NCBI GenBank assembly: GCA_025201865.1
Contig: MU602872.1
Span: forward strand, 1-38,724
Length of the DNA: 38,724 bases
Origin: Ramicandelaber brevisporus
Lineage: Eukaryota; Kickxellomycota; Ramicandelaberales; Ramicandelaberaceae
Reading direction: 5' to 3'
This document shows positions 1 to 10,157 of this stretch, piece after piece; within the stretch, counting starts at the first letter, position 1, and each line of letters begins with the position of its first letter. The translations under genes were made by a program, and so were the position numbers. The notes beneath the pieces are model-generated. The model had not been told where the DNA came from, searched no databases, and saw nothing but the letters and a program-made list of their open reading frames with translations.

Positions 1-655
1 GACCGAGCAGGTGACTGGGGATGGGAACATTACTCAGCTGCGCTTCCCCGTTTGAGTGTGGCGCATGTTGAATGTCGAGGATAGTCCAGATCGTTCGAGT
101 GCCGGCCAGAACAGGGGAGAAGGTCGTCGAAGTTACACATCGAGACCAACCTTGCTGTGTCTAGAGTTGGCGAGAACTGTGTAGAATGCCCTCGATTATA
201 CTCGATATTCGAGCGAAGCTCAAAGTAACTTCTTTTCTTCATTCTCATCACTCACAGCATCATTATTGTCTCGTTCTGCTTCCCTTTGAAATGATCTTTT
301 CTTCAAGCAAGCAATCCCAGCGCACAGGATGTGACATTCATCGTGTGTCATTGTGATGCAGAGCAATACAATCTTGAAGTTTCGAGCTTCGGAGCAGAGT
401 TCAGAGTAGACAGATGAAGCTTGGAAATGCGAACGACACTCGCGGTGATGATTCCACCCAAGAGACTCGCCACCCTACATGAGTGTGTAGTGTCGATTTG
501 TGGAAGTGCCTCATTAACATTGCTCCATAGTGTTTACTGCTCTCTCGTTCACTAACCCCACTCTCCGAAAGTGATATCTCACAACAAGTTAAAACTATAA
601 TCAGGCAAATATGAAGAAGTATGACTATTTAAGGCAAAACGAAGAGCAGAAATGC
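1..655. other. No confident gene; left-edge intergenic or UTR sequence
   Basis: I see no recognisable gene here. The longest open stretch is about 70 codons on the minus strand (30-251) with no family resemblance and no supporting signal. The sequence is mixed-composition and could be the 3' flank of the ML-domain gene that ends at 656, or part of a gene lying to the left of the window. No tRNA-like or repeat structure was noticed. Confidence 0.4.
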
Positions 656-1099
656 TTATTTAATCGCAAGGCTACCTGTGATGCAAAAGATTTCCTTGTT
701 GGTCGTAGTCGTTCCCGTCACCTTCAGGTTCACTGTAAAGCCCGAAGCCAGTTTCGCGATCGACTGCGTTAATTTGAGTGTGTGAGTGCCAGGGGCCAAG
801 GGGCACGGACTTCCGCTCTCCGCAGCCACCTTGCAGATATCCCACGACTCCGAGCTGCTGATGAACCACAGCGAAGCCACCGCTTTGATCACACCGCCAG
901 TGATAGTTCTGTCAGACGTGGCTGTAACAGTGATTTCGGCGTCTTTGCCACCCTCTGGCGGGTCAGGTGAGATCACAAAGCTTTGAATGGTTGCCACATC
1001 ACCGCTGGGTGGATGGCAGTTTGTATATGTAAAAGAAGCTCTAGCCAAGCATGCGCCAAAGGCAACGAGCAGAGTAAAGAGCTGAACAAAGAAACGCAT
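656..1099 (-). CDS. Secreted ML-domain (NPC2 / PG-PI transfer-like) lipid-binding protein
   Basis: The 147-residue product looks like a small secreted MD-2-related lipid-recognition (ML) protein, the family of NPC2 and the fungal phosphatidylglycerol/phosphatidylinositol transfer protein. Known members form a beta-sandwich that holds a sterol or phospholipid in the vacuole or outside the cell. It starts with a signal peptide (MRFFVQLFTLLVAFG, then ACLARA) and the mature part begins near FTYTNC. Cysteines occur in NCHPP, DICK, SPCPL and the late IFCI, as expected for the disulfide-bonded ML fold. The motif SFVISPDPPEGG near the start of the mature part is typical of fungal members. The start is the first ATG in frame; the frame is open further upstream but only with non-ATG codons. 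It is transcribed divergently from the chitin synthase, and a TATA-like box lies about 85 bases upstream. The ligand cannot be told from sequence. Confidence 0.8.
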   Translation of the reverse strand: MRFFVQLFTLLVAFGACLARASFTYTNCHPPSGDVATIQSFVISPDPPEGGKDAEITVTATSDRTITGGVIKAVASLWFISSSESWDICKVAAESGSPCPLAPGTHTLKLTQSIAKLASGFTVNLKVTGTTTTNKEIFCITGSLAIK

Positions 1100-1183
1100 T
1101 GTCAGAGAAAAAAAAGAAAGTTGGCAAGTGAGGTCAAACAAGGATTTGCACAGGCTTTGATTGCAATAGAAGCAGTCTGTTTC

Positions 1184-1192
1184 ATTTTATAG
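1184..1192 (-). promoter_or_regulatory. TATA-like box of the ML-domain gene
   Basis: On the minus strand this reads CTATAAAAT, a near-canonical TATA box, about 85-93 bases upstream of the ATG at 1099. Position and orientation fit the core promoter of the ML-domain gene. This is a sequence match only. Confidence 0.5.
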
Positions 1193-1380
1193 CCTTTTCT
1201 TTTCTTTTTTCAGTAAAGTGCACTTTTTATTTGATGAAGTGCACTCTTCTCTTTTTCGTTCATTAATTGACTTACTCCTTGAAATTCCATTATCATCTCC
1301 TTCGTTGTTGCTTTTGGCAATAATAAAAATGAATGACCACACTAACCGCTGTTGTTGACTCTCCCAACACGCTCCCTCAC

Positions 1381-1384
<4 letters not shown>

Positions 1385-1414
<30 letters not shown>
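1385..1414 (+). repeat. (TC)15 microsatellite in the chitin synthase promoter
   Basis: A perfect dinucleotide TC run of 30 bases lies about 140 bases upstream of the chitin synthase ATG. It sits in the 454-bp divergent intergenic region (1100-1553) shared with the ML-domain gene. Pyrimidine tracts of this kind precede several genes in the window. A TATA-like TATATAT follows at about 1446-1452. Confidence 0.85.
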
Positions 1415-1419
<5 letters not shown>

Positions 1420-1553
1420 TTCATTCTGTACCTGGCGACAGTCTCTATATATTCGTTCCTCAACAACATACTTTATTATTGTTACTGGCGTCGTCAGTAT
1501 TCGTTAATATTCTCGGTCAATCTCGATTTCGCGCACGTGTATTGACGACGATA

Positions 1554-4328
1554 ATGAACAACACTGATGGACACAATGGCGTGCGCCGTGGCCGCACACT
1601 GGTTCGCCATGACCGCCGTCAACAGCCCCACAGCCTTTTCAGCAGTCGCAACAATGCCACTTCCACCGCCGCCGCCGCCACTTCCTCAAAAGCAGGCCGT
1701 TTGATCACTGCCGAGCCCACTCGCGACAAATCCGCCTGGGTCATTTACAGTCGCATCATTTCATTTTGGGCACCTTCCTTTCTCCTTCGTAAGTTTGGCC
1801 TCGCTGAACCTGCAATGCGCCAGGCCTGGCGTGAGAAAATCGCCCTCTGCTTCATTGTCTTCAGTTTGTGTATAATGGTTGTGTACATGACAATGTTTCT
1901 GCAGAATTCATTTTGCTCAGCTAAGGAGCGCAGTTTGCAAGACAATGTGATCAGAATGGGAGTTGAGGGATACTTGGGATGGTTTGGAATTGCATATGCA
2001 GCAGCTGGCGTGTCGCTGCCCGCAGAGTTCCCGGTCAAGTCACTTCGAGGTCAGGATGTTACGCCATTGTTTATGAGAGATGTCAGCCCCGATGCATGTA
2101 ATTCGACAAGGTTGCCAGCAGCGTCGCAACAGTTTGCAGCAGCAAAGCTCAATCCCTGTCAAACTGCTGGCACCAGCTGCCCGTTTGGTAATTTTACGGC
2201 GTTTCGCAGCACATATGGATTAGTGCAGACTCAAAGTCGGATTGGATACGACTGGATTGATGTCAAATGGCCAATGATTGTTGTTGACGGGAATGTTCTC
2301 AACCTCGAACCCTACATTTCTGCATATCCGTCACCGCTTGATAATGACTTAATGGATACTGCGATTCGTATCGGTCGCGGTCGTACTGGGTATGATGCCA
2401 CTCGCTACTTTTACAGATTGCCGGTATTGAGAGATGCAGTTCATTGTGTAAAAGCCAAGTATTATGCCGGTAAACTTGCCAAAGCCACAGTGGGATGCTT
2501 CAGTGTAAACTTGTTCAACTTGATTGCATTGTTTGTTATTGCGAGCATTGTGTTTGCGAGATTCTTCATGGCACTGGCGTTTTCGTGGTTCTTGTCGTGG
2601 TCTCTTGTGAAAAGACCAACCACCTTATCAAAGCGGAGACCGGTGGCGGTGCCCCAAGGAATGCCGTGGGCTGCCACTAGCGGGTCACTGGCTGCACTCA
2701 ACAAGCGCCAGCCACTGTCGGCAAACCAAGCAGCATTGTTGGATAAGGATATGGACGAATTGTTTACAGTCATGCTGGTTACGTGCTATTCCGAAGGTGA
2801 GGCATCTGTGCGTAGCACTGTTGAATCACTGGCTGCAACGTCGTATCATGATTCTCGCAAACTACTATTCGTTGTGGCTGATGGCATCATCACTGGTTCT
2901 GGCAACGACCGCTCGACTCCTGACATTTGTATCGATCTCATTGAACAGGATCCTGAGCTTATCAATCCACAGCCGTGCTCGTACATTGCGGTTGCCGCTG
3001 GCACCAAACAGCTCAACATGGCTCGTGTCTATGCAGGTTGGTTCTCTCACAAAGGTCATCGCGTTGCCACAGTGGTCGTTGTCAAGTGCGGTTCGCCTGC
3101 TGAAGAGGGCAAGCCAAAGCCAGGTAACCGCGGCAAGCGTGATTCTCAAGTCATCTTGATGAACTTCTTCTCTCGTGTTGTTCATAACGATCGAATGACA
3201 CCGTTGGATTATGATTTGTTCTACAAGATTCACAAGCTGATGGGAATCACTCCAGACTATTTCGAGTTGGTATTGATGGTGGATGCAGATACAAAAGTGT
3301 ATCCGGATTCGCTGCAGAAGTTGGTTAACTGTATGCAAAACGATGAAATGATCATGGGATTGTGCGGTGAGACAAAGATTGCAAACAAGCGCGATAGCTG
3401 GGTGACTGCTATTCAGGTGTTTGAGTATTACATTTCGCATCATCTGGGCAAAGCATTCGAGTCTGTGTTTGGCGGTGTCACTTGCTTGCCAGGCTGTTTC
3501 TGCATGTATCGTCTCAAGGCTCGCAAAGGTGATAACGAATGGGTTCCAATTTTGACTAATCCAGAGATTCTGCAGGAATATCAGCAGAATGTGGTGGAGA
3601 CTCTTCATGAAAAGAACCTGCTGCTGCTTGGTGAAGATCGCTTCTTGACAACATTGATGCTACGTACATTCCCAAAGCGCAAAATGGTGTTCATGCCGCA
3701 AGCCATCTGCAAGACTGTTGTTCCAGACACATTCAAGGTGCTGTTGTCGCAGCGTCGTCGTTGGATTAACTCAACCATTCACAATCTGCTTGAGCTTGTT
3801 TTGGTTCGCAATCTGTGCGGTACATTCTGCTTCTCGATGCAGTTTGTCATCTTTATGGAACTGATTGGAACCACCGTTCTCCCAGCTGCTGTTGTAATGA
3901 CATATGTGCTAGTGTTCTCGATTGCTCGCGCATCGTACACTTCTCTGGCTTCATTTCTACCGCTCGTCATGCTGATTATGGTGTTATTCTTGCCTGGTAT
4001 TCTGATTCTGATTACCACTCGCAAGTGGATTTACATTGGCTGGATGTTTATTTATTTGCTTGCGCTGCCGATTTGGAACTTTGTGTTGCCAGTCTATGCT
4101 TACTGGCATTTTGATGATTTCTCGTGGGGTGAGACTCGCAAGGTTGATGGCGAAGCTAAAGACCACGATCACTCTCGCAAATCTGGTGAGTTTGATGGCA
4201 GTAAAGTACCGCTGCGTCGATGGGAAGATTATGAAAGACGTCGATTACGCCTCCAACAGAAACACCTTGCACCACATCAACAACAACAACAGCAGCAACA
4301 ACAGCAGCAACAAAAAACACACCACTAA
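1554..4328 (+). CDS. CHS3: Chitin synthase, class IV / Chs3-like (GT2)
   Basis: The product polymerises UDP-GlcNAc into chitin at the plasma membrane. The 924-residue frame has a basic Ser/Ala-rich N-terminus, a membrane segment near residues 96-117, an extracytoplasmic region, hydrophobic segments near 317-350, the GT2 catalytic core, and a membrane cluster near 758-860. Catalytic signatures are visible: MVDADTK near 577, CLPGCFCMYR, GEDRFLTTL near 694, and QRRRWINST near 733. The C-terminal DDFSWGETR is typical of chitin synthases. The EYYISHHLGKAFE context and sequence around QRRRW resemble class IV (division 2, yeast Chs3) enzymes. The ATG at 1554 is the first in frame. The protein is shorter than yeast Chs3 (about 1165 residues). 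It ends in a polyglutamine run just before a TAA, yet same-frame coding-like sequence continues to 4580. The true C-terminus may therefore be longer through an intron. Confidence 0.93.
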   Translation: MNNTDGHNGVRRGRTLVRHDRRQQPHSLFSSRNNATSTAAAATSSKAGRLITAEPTRDKSAWVIYSRIISFWAPSFLLRKFGLAEPAMRQAWREKIALCFIVFSLCIMVVYMTMFLQNSFCSAKERSLQDNVIRMGVEGYLGWFGIAYAAAGVSLPAEFPVKSLRGQDVTPLFMRDVSPDACNSTRLPAASQQFAAAKLNPCQTAGTSCPFGNFTAFRSTYGLVQTQSRIGYDWIDVKWPMIVVDGNVLNLEPYISAYPSPLDNDLMDTAIRIGRGRTGYDATRYFYRLPVLRDAVHCVKAKYYAGKLAKATVGCFSVNLFNLIALFVIASIVFARFFMALAFSWFLSWSLVKRPTTLSKRRPVAVPQGMPWAATSGSLAALNKRQPLSANQAALLDKDMDELFTVMLVTCYSEGEASVRSTVESLAATSYHDSRKLLFVVADGIITGSGNDRSTPDICIDLIEQDPELINPQPCSYIAVAAGTKQLNMARVYAGWFSHKGHRVATVVVVKCGSPAEEGKPKPGNRGKRDSQVILMNFFSRVVHNDRMTPLDYDLFYKIHKLMGITPDYFELVLMVDADTKVYPDSLQKLVNCMQNDEMIMGLCGETKIANKRDSWVTAIQVFEYYISHHLGKAFESVFGGVTCLPGCFCMYRLKARKGDNEWVPILTNPEILQEYQQNVVETLHEKNLLLLGEDRFLTTLMLRTFPKRKMVFMPQAICKTVVPDTFKVLLSQRRRWINSTIHNLLELVLVRNLCGTFCFSMQFVIFMELIGTTVLPAAVVMTYVLVFSIARASYTSLASFLPLVMLIMVLFLPGILILITTRKWIYIGWMFIYLLALPIWNFVLPVYAYWHFDDFSWGETRKVDGEAKDHDHSRKSGEFDGSKVPLRRWEDYERRRLRLQQKHLAPHQQQQQQQQQQQQKTHH

Positions 4329-4580
4329 CAACAGCAACAACAGCAATACCAGCAACAACCATTGTATCACATGCACCGCGTTCCTGGTGGGATTCCAGAT
4401 TATGATACTGCCAGACTGATTCCGAATGCAGTGAATCCGTACATTTATGGCGGACCGAGCACTGATTTCGATGACAGCAGTATCATATCTGACATCAATC
4501 AGCCCAGTGCCTCCGCTGCAACTGGCAGACCGTTACCACCACTTCCACCTCAGCACTACCAACATCAACATCAACACTGA
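4329..4580 (+). other. Same-frame coding-like extension after the chitin synthase stop
   Basis: Immediately after the TAA at 4326-4328 the same frame stays open to a TGA at 4578-4580. It begins with more Gln codons and continues into non-repetitive, protein-like sequence (PGGIPDYDTARLIPNAVN, then a Ser/Asp patch and PLPPLPP). The composition suits the cytosolic tail of a chitin synthase. One explanation is an unrecognised intron: GTACCG at 4206, a CTAAC branch-like box at 4325-4329 that overlaps the stop, and CAG at 4352 would remove 147 bases and keep frame. The donor is weak. Other possibilities are a strain-specific nonsense change, an assembly error in the repeat, or a true stop with relic tail. 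It is not counted as a separate gene. Confidence 0.55.
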
Positions 4581-5897
4581 AATCCACTCTAAAATATCCT
4601 TTTAGTTCAATGAAGAATCACTCACTCACCATTTCCATTTAATTGCCAAGCCTTCTATTTTGACTTTATGTTCGGCATTCATTATGTGCTGTTGTGTTTT
4701 TTATTAAAAATAGAACTGTTCAAAGTACTCACGCCGAGATGAGTTTGTGTTTGTTACTGCGTATTTGTGTAGGAGAATGATGATGCAATAATTACTGTAA
4801 TACTTTGTGTGTACTAAATCAAAGAGACGCCTCGGACTATACCCGCATGCAAACTGTGAATGCCTCGCATCCATCCTTCCTTCCACAAATACTTTTAGTT
4901 TTACATTACATCTCCGGTGACACTTGCACACACACATCACACATCACACACACGACCCCAACCTGCTTTGTGCTCCAGTATTCACAGCCACATATCTGCC
5001 CACAAACACTGGGTGGTCAAAATCTCTGGCATAACCCCAGGCCAGGAGGGAAGTGAAAAGGGGGGAGTGGGATGAGGTATCGACATCAGACCGTTTTTGC
5101 GGCCGCTTTGACTTGACTAGCAGCCGGGCTGCATGAGTTGAAATCGAACCACCAGACGGCCGCACACCCTCTCACAGAAAATCGAGAACTACACACACAA
5201 ACACACACACGCACACGCACACGCACATATTCAAAATCTAATCCTCCGCGCAATGTTCGTGAATTTGTGACAGTCACCGACAGAGAGCTGTGAGTGTGTG
5301 TAAGTGTGTTTTTTTTTTACTTCTGTCTGGTGTAAATTAGACTTTAAGCCATGGGGGAGTGCCCGATCCATATACCGCCCCCAATCACTTTCTGCCCCAC
5401 CAAGTTCGACACGCCTGCACACATTCACACACATTCTCTCTGCGTCAATTTCTGTCGATTACACCAGTTCAATAGTGACCCCACTCTAGCTCGAAAAAAA
5501 AGACTTGTTAGTGAAGCTGCCAGCCAGGCTGGTCGCCGCCGTCACTGCAAGGTCTTTTTTTCAAAGACGCGCACAGCTCAACACCCGAAGTGAATCCATG
5601 TAATTTCAATTATCAAAAAGCGCGGATACTGGAGTTTCCGTCACACAGCCCCCAATATTACCCCATGTTTTGATTTGTCAAGAATCACCCACCTTTAGCA
5701 TTTCCTCCCCATCAGCATATATCCCTGGCAAACCTCAATTGACAATATTTACCTTCCCCCTCCCCCTTCGCGTCGTCCATGATCATTCTGCCCAACCAAC
5801 TCTATTTAGCCTCGCTTTCTTTGCCTCTCTCGTGTACTTTGATCGACGTCAAACGCACTCAAACACATCACGCGACCTTTCCCCTTCCCAGACTCTG

Positions 5898-6122
5898 GTA
5901 AGTGTCATGTCTGCTCGATGGTGATACGCTCTCACCTCATTTGCTATTTCTCCCTTATCTTCCTCATTTTGTTGTTTCCATTTTTAAACTCGCTCTTCTT
6001 CTTTTTGTTTGCAACGCCATTCGTTCCTCATGCAAATGTCACTATTTCGCGCATCGCAAACTACTGGCTCGTCGATCTCGGCATCCAATAAATTTATATC
6101 TTCGCACTATTTTCTCTCACAG
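5898..6122 (+). other. Candidate intron in the pyrimidine-rich leader
   Basis: GTAAGT at 5898-5903 is a consensus 5' splice site. TTTTCTCTCACAG ending at 6122 is a strong 3' splice site after a pyrimidine tract. The implied intron is 225 bases. No coding frame supports it, so it would belong to a noncoding transcript or 5' UTR. CT-rich DNA makes acceptor-like sites by chance, so the donor is the more informative half. Confidence 0.35.
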
Positions 6123-6670
6123 CCGACGTTCATTTGTCCACGCTCGCATCTTTTTAGCTCCGACGGCCCTGCCTGCCTGCCCGCCCGCCTGCCTGTGCAA
6201 CCTTCGATCATGGCACTCGTTCGTTCCGCGTTAACACCGAATGAGCATCTTGCTATCGCCCACACGAGAACCGCAGCTCTTGGCACAATAATAATAAACT
6301 TCTTGACGCAGGCTCCTCATCCATTCTCTCACACTGCCCCCAGACCTTGCCGCCAACATCTTGTTCCATCGCCATCGTCGATTGAGAGCTTCGCAGTGAA
6401 TCGGCACTCTGGTCGGCCATTTGCCTGCTTTCCCCTCCCCCCCCACATCATTTATCGTTTCTCCGCCGTGTCTTTTGAGTCGCTCCCTCTTCTTTGATCA
6501 ATCGTTAAGCGTTCGTCTCGCTCTGATTCTTGCCTAGAATTCTCATTAATATTCTTGAGCGTCGTCGTCCTTCATCATACGGTTTTTTTTGTGTATGTGC
6601 GAATGTAATTCATCGTTTCATTTTCTCTGTCTGCCTCTGTCTCTCTCATACTCTCTCTCTCTCTTTCCAT

Positions 6671-6690
6671 CATACCATACCATACCATAC
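6671..6690 (+). repeat. (CATAC)4 pentanucleotide repeat
   Basis: Four perfect tandem copies of CATAC occur in the noncoding leader region. This is a simple repeat with no apparent function. Confidence 0.8.
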
Positions 6691-8336
6691 ATCCGCCATA
6701 CGTCGCTAATATTTTCTCCGACAGTTCTTGTGACCAACCTTTGAACTTGTCGCGTGTTTGTACAACCATCCAACCACCCACCCCTTTTGCCGTCTTGTTC
6801 ATTAGCTGTTCACTCTCCGTCTATCTGTCTATCTGTCTTTCTGTCCATCTGTCGCCTCCTTTTTTTCCTTGTGTCTGTCTTGTCAAACCACTTCCAAACC
6901 GAAGTAAACACCGAAGCTCCCGTTTAGTGTCGGATTGGTGCTTGCCACCGATTCGTTTTTCTCTTCTTCTTCCTCTTCCTCTTCTTCTTTGACAGGCGAA
7001 CGAGACGGCAGCGACGCACAAGCACACAAAGGTCACCGTCATAGAGTTCCCACACCGCCACCCATTCCACCCAAAAATACTTGTTCTTCCTTCATTATTC
7101 CAGTGATACACCTGTCATCGCATACCCCCCCGTCACACTTCATTCTAGTATCATCTGTCGACTGTCAGTTAGATTCGTGCGCTTCAGTAAACCTCACACA
7201 ACATTCTGTGACGGCATAAGCGCGCGCCGGCACCTCCCCGCATCACACTCTGGCACTCACTCACACAGTCTATTTTTTCTTTCTTTCTTTTACGTCTCTC
7301 ACCCTGCGTCTATCTCGCCACTGCAGTGTTCCATCATCCATCAAGAACAAGTCTTCTCTTTCTTCTCTTTCCTTCTCTCTCTCTCTCCCTCTCTAACAGT
7401 GTAGCATCTATTCTTAGACTCCACTTCATCGACACTGATTCTTAATTGTCCTGGCAATACAATTTTACTTCCTGCCTTGGCGGCCACGGTGCATCCCCAT
7501 CACGGCCAACCCACTCTCTCTGTCTCTCTCTGTCTCCTTCTCATTCCACCCTCGAAAGCATTGTTGCATAACCCTACACCCGCAAATCCGAACCTGCTTA
7601 CAAATCATACTTCTCGATTTGATACATTTGCATATACACATTATATATACATTATATAATCCACAGTTTGTCATCGTCCTTTTTCCCATCTTGATAGATA
7701 GATATATTTTATTCTGGTATAGTGATAGACTGACATCCCTTTTTTATTCATAGACAAATTATTTGTACCGTTCTCATATACAGAAGTATCTCCATTCATC
7801 ATCACCATTCATCACCCATCTGTATTCGGTTTCATTTCATCTTGCAGTTCCTTCTTTTGTTCCTAATATCATTCACTCGCATCCTCCATTCTTCGTATCT
7901 GTACACCAAATTATTTATTACAATCAACTACTAGCCATATATCCTTATCATCATCATATCATTCAATTAACAGCAACAACAGCAGTAGCAACAGCAACAA
8001 TAAAAGTAGTCATCCAGTAGCAACAGCAATCATCCGGTTACTCTTTGCATCAGACCACGAGTGACCATATAGTTGACTCTCTCTTTCATCAAGCCATTTT
8101 TTAACAATTTCACCAACACACTACTCTCGCTCAACGCCGACTAAAATCGAGAAACCATCCTGCATCCGGCATAACCAAAACCATCACTACTCTACTGCCC
8201 ACCCTCCATCAACTGTTTGCAACTATTGAAGCCTTGCTTCCTGTTCTTGCTCTTCATCTTCACACCACCACAACAGCAGCAACAATCTACAAACACACGC
8301 TCTCTATTTGAGATCGAGCAATTTTCGCCTATTCAG

Positions 8337-8764
8337 GTAAGTATTATCCCCACCTCCTTTATTGTCGTGTGGCCGGGCGTGCCTGCCATCCTGTCATTTT
8401 CGTGTCTTTCCCGAGCTGCTCCTCCTTTTTTGTTTACCTTTTTACTTTTTTACTTTTTTGCGCTGATCAACCTTATTGTTTTTACCCACTGCTGTGGTGA
8501 CGTCGCCATCTTTTACTTCCCACGAGTCATGCTCTTTTACCCCGCACACGCAAGTGTTCATCAGTCTTCTCAACTGATAGATTTGACGGCTTGCTGATGT
8601 CGTCCTTGTGTATCCCGAAAAGAATGACAAGACTGCAATCTCGTTCACAACCTCTCTTTGAGACGCACCTCCCTTTTTCGGTTAGTCCATTCCGTCACAC
8701 ACTCGTTCTTTCTCTCTTTCTCTCTATCTCTTTCTCTTGCCCCCCCTCCTTCCCTCTCCAACAG
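8337..8764 (+). other. Candidate intron in the pyrimidine-rich leader (strong donor)
   Basis: CAG followed by GTAAGT at 8337-8342 is a perfect 5' splice-site match. A long pyrimidine tract ending CTCTCCAACAG at 8764 is an excellent acceptor. The implied intron is 428 bases. The downstream acceptor-like TCATCACAG at 10157 directly precedes the HMG-box gene ATG, so the same donor could alternatively splice there. Either reading implies plus-strand transcription well upstream of the coding region. Confidence 0.4.
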
Positions 8765-9814
8765 AGTGCCGTACGCACACATCTTCATCGTGTGCACACC
8801 TACTTGACTGTGAGCATCTCACATTTGACACGTTATCCTTGTGTGCGATCATCCTCGGATTCTCTTCTTGAGCTTTTTTTCTGATATCAATCAAATCATT
8901 CAAATTGCACGCACGCACGCACGCACAAACGAGTTCGCGCTTATACAATCACACTCAAACACGCACTCACTTGACTTGGCTCCGTACTTTGCTCCGTACT
9001 TTGCTTACTTCCATCTTTTGTCTGCTATTCGCGGATTGCCTTTTGACTTCACCACCGCTTTGACCATCATACACTGCTTCTACCTTTTATTTTTGTATCT
9101 GCTTGCTCACATTATCCATTCCCTTCGTTTCCACTTCCATTCCACATATTCGTTAGTTTTTTTTCATTTACATTTTTTTTTGCTCCATCAAACTACTGGT
9201 TGGAACTTGACAATCCCGAAAATAACCAGCCCACCGAGCTCAACACGTAATCACCTTACTACGTGACATCACATATCCGCTTTCCATTCCATCGTGGTTT
9301 GCTGCCTCGGACCTATTACAATTCAGCGACCGAGTTTCCAATCCTTTGACTCTCTCCCGCCGCGTGTGGCATTGTATACGGTGCCTTTAACCACACGCGG
9401 GGCCGTTTGCTACCGGTATCATTCGTTCATTCGTTCATTCACTATATTCGGCATTTCTTCCCTTCGCTTCCCTTCCCTTCACTCACTGTGACACACCACT
9501 CAGATATAACTTGGACATTGCGCAGTTCCGCGCCAGCCTATACATTCCAACCTACACACCCCATCGAGCCCCTTTCTTACCCTCAACAGCAACAGCAACA
9601 ACAGCAAACATCGATCCTTTTCTGTTCTTGACAGATTGTACGCACGCATACTCGTGTGATTACATAGCACATATAAACCCCCGAGCACCTTCAGATCACT
9701 CACATTGATTTGTATCTCATATGTGCAGCATCTATCACACACACTTGCCTTTCTAGATTGCCTCCACTACTTGTAACGCCATATTACCACGCGAACCCTC
9801 CCCCACATATACAC

Positions 9815-9816
9815 AC

Positions 9817-9856
<40 letters not shown>
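9815..9856 (+). repeat. (ACATAC)7 hexanucleotide repeat
   Basis: Seven perfect tandem copies of ACATAC are embedded in a longer CA/TA-rich stretch about 300 bases upstream of the HMG-box gene. It would make a usable length-variable microsatellite. Confidence 0.9.
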
Positions 9857-9861
<5 letters not shown>

Positions 9862-10157
9862 TATATACCCTGATCTATAGACACATTCAAACATACACAC
9901 ATACACACGCACAAACCCTCATACATTTCGTGAATACACTAGCCTTTAATTAGCAATTCCTTCTCCCTCGTGCAAACAATAACTCCTGCTTCCCTTCCCT
10001 TCCTTAATTCACTTTGATTTCCCTTCGACCATCACTACTTTATTTGCTACACCTATTGATACACTTTGCTTGCCTCCATATTCTCTTTCTTCCTCTCTCT
10101 TTTTTGTATCTGTTTTAGTTTGGTTTTGTTTTGCTTGGTTTTGTTCACTCATCACAG

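Larger units (their letters stand above)
4581..10157 (+). other. Long pyrimidine-rich region upstream of the HMG-box gene
   Basis: This stretch of about 5.6 kb has no credible protein-coding gene. Its plus strand is dominated by C and T, with repeated tracts such as TCTCTC, CTTCTT and ACACAC. Open frames on either strand (60-160 codons) translate to Ser/Leu/Phe/His-rich low-complexity peptides and appear accidental. Good donor and acceptor pairs on the plus strand (5898 to 6122, 8337 to 8764) suggest it may be transcribed toward the HMG-box gene. It could be an extended promoter with a spliced 5' leader or a separate noncoding RNA. Upstream ATGs are numerous. The first part (4581 to about 5000) should hold the chitin synthase 3' UTR. 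Confidence 0.6.

Noticed and set aside
2865-3608. Minus-strand frame of 247 codons inside the chitin synthase
   Set aside because: It is antisense to the catalytic core, which is strongly conserved on the plus strand.
4326-4328. TAA read as glutamine (ciliate-like code) in the chitin synthase
   Set aside because: Other genes in the window (kelch protein, peroxiredoxin, SNARE, bS6m) end cleanly at TAA after their conserved C-termini, so TAA is a stop here.
6009-6497. Plus-strand frame of 162 codons
   Set aside because: Its translation is low complexity, overlaps a likely intron acceptor at 6122 and has no family resemblance.
8217-9266. Plus-strand frames of 126 and 141 codons in the pyrimidine-rich region
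   Set aside because: Their products are Phe/Leu/Ser/His-rich low complexity expected from CT-rich DNA; no conserved motif or consistent splice model was found.
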